A stretch of 10,207 nt of DNA from Spirochaetia bacterium UBA5550 (GTDB lineage: Bacteria > Spirochaetota > UBA4802 > UBA5550): NCBI GenBank assembly GCA_002425885.1, contig DINC01000176.1, positions 1 through 10,207 on the forward strand, read 5' to 3'. The notes beneath the pieces were generated by a model, which had not been told where the DNA came from, ran no database searches, and worked only from the letters and a program-made list of their open reading frames with translations. Positions 5,236 to 10,207 of this stretch are shown here, one piece after another. Position numbers and translations under genes: made by a program. Each line of letters opens with the position of its first letter. Positions within the stretch are counted from its first letter, which is position 1.

Positions 5236-8200
5236 CTATTCCATCCGGATTGTTTCAGTGAGATTGTAAACAGTTTCAATATATTCACTGGCGGGTTTGT
5301 CCCAGAAGTAGGCTGACTTTTCCGCGTTCTCCCGTATCTTCATGAAAGTTTTATCATCTGATTTGTGGAAGAATTCCGCAGCCCTTGACATGGCGTCGTA
5401 GAATGCCCAGGACGTGAAGTCGGAGAAGAGGAAGCCTGATCCTTCGATGTTGTCCCCTGCGGACATTACAGGCTTTACTGTATCCCTGAGACCACCTGTG
5501 GCCCTTGCAATTACAGGGCACCCTGCTGACATTGCCTCAAGCTGCGAAATCCCCCCCGGCTCATGGAGTGACGGCATGAGGAAGTAGTCTGAGCAGAGCA
5601 GCGGAACGCTGACCTCCTGGAATCCGAATGATACTGAAAACCTGTCGGGATAGTACTGTGTGAGAAGATAAAGCCCGTGCGCGATAGTTTCACCCCTGTT
5701 GTCCCCGGCAGATATTGCTCCACCTGCAATAATCTGGAACCCGAGATTATTGAATATCCCTTCTGATGATTCAAGGAGGAGCTGAAAACCCTTCTGCTCC
5801 GATATCCGGTGTATCATACATGCAAGTATCATGTCCGGGTCAACCCTGAGGTTCCTTTCAAGCTGAAGCATCAGCTTGTTCATCATCCGTGTTACAATTT
5901 TTCTGCGGAGTGGATCGCAGTGCCTCTGAATGTAATCTTCACCATGAATAATTTCAGGATATCGCTCCCTGATTTTTTCATTCAGTTCGCTGTCATTACC
6001 GATTCTGTCTGCAAGCTGAGGGTACATCCGCTGTGTAAAACCGGTTCTCTCCATGTTCTCTTCTGTCTTCCTCCTGAAGTCGGAGCCTATGGCATTGCTG
6101 ATCCCTTTTACATCATTCAGCACCCATTCCAGTCCGTCACAGGCTATCTCAATCTGCTTCGCATAAGATGGACTTACGGTGATACATTTTCTTGCAAAAC
6201 GTATGCCGGCAGCCATGCAGTTCAGCTTGTCTCCATGTACAGGGTCGCAGAATGAAGCAGCCTGCCATGACGGCAGGTTAAAGAGGTTGAAAAGATCAAA
6301 ACCGTTCTCCCACCTGTGATACGAGTCGAAGTACTGCCAGCCGCCATTATGAATGATATGAATAAACGAACAGTTCTGAAATACAGGATTACTGTCGTAG
6401 TAATGGTCGCATCTGACTATCCCGTTGAATATACCGGGGAAAGCGTCATTGGTGAATGTATATTTAGGTTCAAGATCAAATGTCAAAATTACTTCTGCGC
6501 AGGCACGGGCGAATCCGATCCTCTTCCTCAGCCTTTCCGCTGAAGTGATCCCCCAGTAGAGGCCGTTAAAAAATTCGTAGTGGTCCAGGAGATAGTATTT
6601 AATACCCTCAACCTCGGCAAAGTGAACACCAACTTCATAATCAGCATCCATTATTTTAAAGCGTACATTTTTTCCTGTGTATGTAACTCCGTATTTTTCA
6701 ACAGCCTCCTCCATCTTCCGTTTCTCTTTGAAGTTGCCGTTTCTGTAATAAGGAGTGATAACATATACATCCTCGTGGAGCTTCACGAGTTCACGGGGGA
6801 GTTCGTACACAACATTAGCGAGTCCGCCGCTTTTGGAAAATGGTTCAGCTTCAGCAGACATGAAAACCATGCTCCCTTTGCGGTAGTGCCACGCCAGTTT
6901 TTCGGCAAGTGTCCTGAAAAAGTCTTTTTCAGCGGACATCTTTTTCATGTAATCTCTTACATCGTGAAGGGTGAGTTCGCTGTTTCTATGGAGGTGGAAT
7001 ATGCTCCGCTTTATTCCAAGCTCAAGACAATCCTGTTTCACGGCGTTGTTGCCTATAAGGTTTTCTCTTATGAAAGAGGTAAAAGCCTCATATGATTTTG
7101 CTGTCGGATAAATCTCAGAAAACGCGAAGTTTGAGAATATCTGTTCAGTATGTTCAAGCTCGCATAACCGTGTGAATGAATCTGCAAGGAAGAGGCCGTA
7201 ATTTTCCTTCAGATTAATTCTCTCGAGTTTCAGAATTTTGATTCTTTCGGTATATGTTACAGTTGTGTTGACTCTTGATATCTTCAGTTCTTTTCCGGTG
7301 TAATACCTGTAGTTGCCGGTAATGGCGGAATATAAAGGATCAGAAAGCCTGAATGAATCATCATCTTTTATTGCAATTCTGGGGTTGTCGAACTGAAGCG
7401 ATACATTCTGGTTTGCTTCACTGAAGTTGAAAATACCTATCCAGACAACTTCTCCGGCAAATTTCAGCGCTGCCGCAGTCTGGTTATTGTTTGCCCATAT
7501 AAGAGCGCCGCGCCCTTTCTGTGTTGTGTGGAATTTGTAGACATCCTTGTAAAAGTTTTCAAGGCTCCTGTGAGAGGCGTACTCGAACTGGTTCCAGTTG
7601 ACATATATGTTGTCAAGATAGACCTTCCATCCTTCACCTTCAGCGCTCCCTTCGTAATCCATGATAATGGAACTCATAAAAGCTGTAAGAGCAACTGCTG
7701 CCCTGAGGCCCCTGTGGCCGAAAGTATTCAGGGCCCGCCTCTCATCATGGTTCCCCAGTATGCCGAGAAGTTCGGTCCCCTCAGGCATTACTGATGGAAA
7801 ATAGTTGTCGTATATATGGTAGATCTCACGGATATCTGTCATTCCGTGGGTGATGTTTTCGCATATCTTGAATAACGCCGAGTTGTATGGAACGAGCCCT
7901 GTCCTTGTGAGGAACTTCTCATGTCCCCAGAAACACTCCGCTATATTAATAAAGAATGATTTTTTCTTTTCAGTGATCTTTCTCTCTATATTCTGCATGA
8001 GGAAGTAGTGAATCGGCACAGAAATTCTGTCCCTGCATTCGCAGTCATAGAAACCTGTTGTGACAAAATGCCCGTATTCCCTGTCATTTACAATAATATT
8101 GCCGTTAAGCATCTCAAGGTCTGTGCGTTTCCGCTTGTATGAATAGGGGTAGTTGTTTCTCTTCATCATGATCGGCAGAGCATGTGCAGAGTCGAACCTT

Positions 8201-10089
8201 ATTCCATCTATATCGTATTTATCAATAAGAGTTGATATTGAATCAGAGAGCCATTCCCATATTTCGAAGATCCTGTAGTTAAACAGCTTACCGTCGTTCC
8301 ATGAACCGTACCTTCCGTCAGTGGAAGCTCTTTCAACAAGGTTGCCCCCTGTGTCGTATGTAAGTACAGTGTAATCATCAGGGAGTTCTTCACTCTTTCT
8401 GTTCAGGTGTGGGATGATGTCAACAATAATCTTTACACCAAGGGAGTGTGCTTTGTTTACAAGCTTTTTAAGTTCATCCTCTCCGCCGAGGACTGGTTCA
8501 ATTTCAGTAAGGCTCACAGGGGAGAAGGGGGAGGGTGATGTGGCTTCAGGAGCCCAATCCTCCCTGTTGCTTCCGCGCTTTTGTACGCCCAGGAGATATA
8601 ATGCTGTAACGGAATATCTTGATTTAAGATCCTCAAGATGATGTGTTATATCACCAAGGTTCCCGAGCCTGATTACCTCACCGTGTTCGTTGTACACAAG
8701 CCCCGGATGTCCGTTGTTGTCCCTCCAGTAGAGCTTTGTGTGGCCGTGTATATCAACGAATATTTCAAGTATGATCTCGCCCCGCAGATCCGGAAGAGCG
8801 TTAACTCTTCCCGATGTGCCCTGTTCGTTGACCCATGACATGGACATGTCGCTCCGCAGTACAACTGCATAGTCATAATGGCCATATTCACTGAATGTAT
8901 AAGAAGCACAGAAGTCCCCGTTCGCGTCCTGCTGAAGCGGGAGTTCATCCACATTAATGCTGTCTTCCGTGTTGTACTTCCTGTCCCTGGCGGAACTGTA
9001 TATCCGGATGAAGTAGTTTTTCCCCTCGTCAGGATCAGCAAGCTGAAAGCTGAAGTCGTACTTATCACCCACAGTGAGATTGATGAACTTTGTGGCAAGG
9101 GGGGCGTCGTACTCCTTGGGTGAGAATAACCGGTCAAGGATCATGTTCGCCCGGTTTCTGATCTCGTGAATATCATGCCCCGATGTGGCAGTGAGTATCT
9201 TAATCACTTCGCGCAGGGACTCATCATCTCCACCTTTTTTGTAAAGCCTTGCGTAATTCTCAAGGTCATGGAGGCCCGCGATGTTTGCGTCGTAGTCGAA
9301 GTTAAGCTCATCCCCGATTAGTCTCGCGTTCAGGTTGAATACTATTTCATTTTTTTTCTCTGCGCTGAGTTTTTCAGCTGTGACAGCCGGAAGTTCCTCC
9401 CTGTACCTCTCTTCAATTCTTGATGCGTATTCAATTACGCTGTCAACAAGGAGATTCAGGAGTTCAGATGATTCAGGCGGATAAACAGTTGAGTGGTTAA
9501 AACCTGTTTCAATGGCACGTTCTTCAACCTCAAGCAGAAATCTGAAAGCATCAAAGAGACGAGGGTCGTGCTTGTATTTCCATTCATTCAGTGTCTCAAA
9601 AGTCTTGAGCCCCAGGTATATCGTGGGAACCTCGGCCCATTCAGGACCCTGACCGACGTGTGCTATAACTGTTGTGGCTGGCGACACGTGGTGGAGCGTA
9701 GGCCTGCCTGGGAGCTCTTTGACAAAAACGATTCTTCTGGTTGCAACAAGTTTATTCGAGCATTCAGCCGCACCTCTGTGGAATAGGGCAAGGGCATTGA
9801 TTATCTTAACGAAAAGCCGCGTGTCACCTGAAAGTTTCTCCCTGAAGGAACCCCTGACATCAGTAAAACTGTCCAGCATACTGTTGGTCATCTCGAAGAA
9901 ACGTTCCCTGAACATCTCAACAGGCTCACCTGCTGCGATTCTTTCAATAACATACTGATCAGGGTAGAAATCGAAAGTCCTCCCCTCCCTGTACGCACGG
10001 GAAATGGAGGCTTTTACAAGCTTGTCAGTAATGAGGTTTTCGTCAGATATTCTGAATCTGCTTAAACTTGTGAATGTGCTGTTTTCCAA
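5236..10089 (-). CDS. Bifunctional GH13 alpha-amylase-type / GT5 glycogen synthase fusion
   Basis: This 1617-aa protein joins two alpha-glucan enzymes. Residues 1-330 are mostly helical and unassigned. Residues ~330-435 look like a beta-sandwich such as often precedes GH13 domains. Residues ~438-955 form a GH13 domain with the four conserved regions: DIIPHLN (557-563), GIRFDSAH with likely nucleophile D633, AECFWG with likely acid/base E718, and GNHDE with D782. Residues ~957-1070 are a helical linker. The GT5 domain runs from ~1073 to the end, with KSGGL (1086-1090), IHN (1246-1248), VSPSYAKQI (1305-1313), HRISEQKGF with R1428 and K1433, and SLHEPGGISQLEAM with E1510, as in GlgA. Ordinary GlgA is about 480 aa. 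The GT5 part should add glucose from ADP- or UDP-glucose; the GH13 part may hydrolyse, branch or transfer glucan. No signal peptide or membrane segment is apparent, so it is probably cytoplasmic. The start is TTG with AGGA 8 bases upstream; no ATG occurs between an upstream stop and residue 59. It stands alone, without glgB, glgC or glgP beside it. Confidence 0.9.
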   Translation of the reverse strand: MENSTFTSLSRFRISDENLITDKLVKASISRAYREGRTFDFYPDQYVIERIAAGEPVEMFRERFFEMTNSMLDSFTDVRGSFREKLSGDTRLFVKIINALALFHRGAAECSNKLVATRRIVFVKELPGRPTLHHVSPATTVIAHVGQGPEWAEVPTIYLGLKTFETLNEWKYKHDPRLFDAFRFLLEVEERAIETGFNHSTVYPPESSELLNLLVDSVIEYASRIEERYREELPAVTAEKLSAEKKNEIVFNLNARLIGDELNFDYDANIAGLHDLENYARLYKKGGDDESLREVIKILTATSGHDIHEIRNRANMILDRLFSPKEYDAPLATKFINLTVGDKYDFSFQLADPDEGKNYFIRIYSSARDRKYNTEDSINVDELPLQQDANGDFCASYTFSEYGHYDYAVVLRSDMSMSWVNEQGTSGRVNALPDLRGEIILEIFVDIHGHTKLYWRDNNGHPGLVYNEHGEVIRLGNLGDITHHLEDLKSRYSVTALYLLGVQKRGSNREDWAPEATSPSPFSPVSLTEIEPVLGGEDELKKLVNKAHSLGVKIIVDIIPHLNRKSEELPDDYTVLTYDTGGNLVERASTDGRYGSWNDGKLFNYRIFEIWEWLSDSISTLIDKYDIDGIRFDSAHALPIMMKRNNYPYSYKRKRTDLEMLNGNIIVNDREYGHFVTTGFYDCECRDRISVPIHYFLMQNIERKITEKKKSFFINIAECFWGHEKFLTRTGLVPYNSALFKICENITHGMTDIREIYHIYDNYFPSVMPEGTELLGILGNHDERRALNTFGHRGLRAAVALTAFMSSIIMDYEGSAEGEGWKVYLDNIYVNWNQFEYASHRSLENFYKDVYKFHTTQKGRGALIWANNNQTAAALKFAGEVVWIGIFNFSEANQNVSLQFDNPRIAIKDDDSFRLSDPLYSAITGNYRYYTGKELKISRVNTTVTYTERIKILKLERINLKENYGLFLADSFTRLCELEHTEQIFSNFAFSEIYPTAKSYEAFTSFIRENLIGNNAVKQDCLELGIKRSIFHLHRNSELTLHDVRDYMKKMSAEKDFFRTLAEKLAWHYRKGSMVFMSAEAEPFSKSGGLANVVYELPRELVKLHEDVYVITPYYRNGNFKEKRKMEEAVEKYGVTYTGKNVRFKIMDADYEVGVHFAEVEGIKYYLLDHYEFFNGLYWGITSAERLRKRIGFARACAEVILTFDLEPKYTFTNDAFPGIFNGIVRCDHYYDSNPVFQNCSFIHIIHNGGWQYFDSYHRWENGFDLFNLFNLPSWQAASFCDPVHGDKLNCMAAGIRFARKCITVSPSYAKQIEIACDGLEWVLNDVKGISNAIGSDFRRKTEENMERTGFTQRMYPQLADRIGNDSELNEKIRERYPEIIHGEDYIQRHCDPLRRKIVTRMMNKLMLQLERNLRVDPDMILACMIHRISEQKGFQLLLESSEGIFNNLGFQIIAGGAISAGDNRGETIAHGLYLLTQYYPDRFSVSFGFQEVSVPLLCSDYFLMPSLHEPGGISQLEAMSAGCPVIARATGGLRDTVKPVMSAGDNIEGSGFLFSDFTSWAFYDAMSRAAEFFHKSDDKTFMKIRENAEKSAYFWDKPASEYIETVYNLTETIRME

Positions 10090-10097
10090 TTCGGGAT

Positions 10098-10101
10098 TCC
10101 T
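10098..10101 (-). promoter_or_regulatory. Ribosome binding site for the TTG start of the GH13-GT5 gene
   Basis: AGGA on the minus strand ends 8 bases before the TTG at 10087-10089. In frame upstream there is a TAA (10108-10110) and no ATG or GTG between, so TTG is the only reasonable start near the N-terminus. Confidence 0.5.
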
Positions 10102-10123
10102 GTATTTTTATGTATTTATTTAA

Positions 10124-10151
10124 ATAATACTGAAACTAAATAAAAAAGCAA
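10124..10151 (-). promoter_or_regulatory. Sigma70-type promoter candidate for the GH13-GT5 gene
   Basis: On the minus strand TTGCTT (10146-10151) and TATTAT (10124-10129) are separated by 16 bases in an AT-rich context. The -10 matches five of six consensus bases; the -35 matches only its first three. Transcription would start near 10117, about 28 bases before the TTG start codon. The -35 falls within one arm of a 10-bp inverted repeat. Confidence 0.45.
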
Positions 10152-10190
10152 ACAGAAAAGAGGGGCGTTTAAAAGGAATGTTGCTTTTTT
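10142..10190. repeat. Perfect 10-bp inverted repeat with 29-base spacer
   Basis: AAAAAAGCAA at 10142-10151 is the exact reverse complement of TTGCTTTTTT at 10181-10190. It could be a weak bidirectional terminator for a gene beyond the window edge, because T-runs end the arm on either strand. It could also be a binding site around the promoter of the large gene. The low-complexity arms mean chance is a fair explanation. Confidence 0.35.
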
Positions 10191-10207
10191 GTAATGTAAT
10201 GTGGGCG

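Noticed and set aside
5809..6255. 148-codon plus-strand reading frame opposite the GT5 domain
   Set aside because: It is a shadow of the conserved minus-strand gene; the opposite frame contains the diagnostic HRISEQKGF and VSPSYAKQI motifs, so the coding strand is clear.
6580..7095. 171-codon plus-strand reading frame opposite the GT5 domain
   Set aside because: It lies wholly antisense to well-conserved glycogen-synthase coding sequence, has no upstream ribosome binding site that stands out, and its protein resembles no family.

Overview
The window comes from a diderm (Gram-negative-type) bacterium of moderate GC content with AT-rich intergenic DNA. The diderm call rests on a predicted lipoprotein resembling the LPS-assembly protein LptE. 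The tldD-pmbA pair and a housekeeping holA point to chromosome rather than plasmid or phage. I see no mobile element, CRISPR array, tRNA or rRNA. A spirochaete or a deep-branching Deferribacterota/Nitrospirota-like lineage would fit the divergent HolA and the fused glycogen enzyme, but the phylum call is only a guess.

Layout: (1) 1-152 is AT-rich non-coding DNA. (2) 153-440, minus strand, is a small unrecognised 95-aa protein with an excellent ribosome binding site and a stem-loop over its stop codon. (3) 441-741 is a divergent intergenic region with a weak promoter candidate for tldD and a small terminator-like hairpin on the minus strand. (4) 742-3419, plus strand, is a tightly coupled tldD-pmbA (tldE) operon encoding the two halves of a TldD/TldE metallopeptidase. 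TldD keeps the HExxxH motif and distal Cys zinc ligands; PmbA lacks them. (5) 3420-5047, minus strand, is lptE-holA: an LptE-like lipoprotein whose TGA stop overlaps the TTG start of the DNA polymerase III delta subunit. holA ends exactly where pmbA ends on the other strand. (6) 5048-5235 is a spacer with a perfect 9-bp hairpin and T8 tail. (7) 5236-10089, minus strand, is a 1617-aa protein that dominates the window: an unassigned N-terminal region, a beta-sandwich-like segment, a complete GH13 alpha-amylase-type domain, a linker, and a C-terminal GT5 glycogen/starch-synthase domain. (8) 10090-10207 carries its likely promoter and a 10-bp inverted repeat.

How the genes relate: tldD and pmbA act as one heteromeric protease. 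lptE and holA are translationally coupled but functionally unrelated, a pairing also known from Enterobacteria. The large fusion puts an alpha-glucan hydrolase/transferase and a glucan synthase on one chain, an arrangement that recalls fungal cell-wall alpha-1,3-glucan synthases. It is the most unusual item here.
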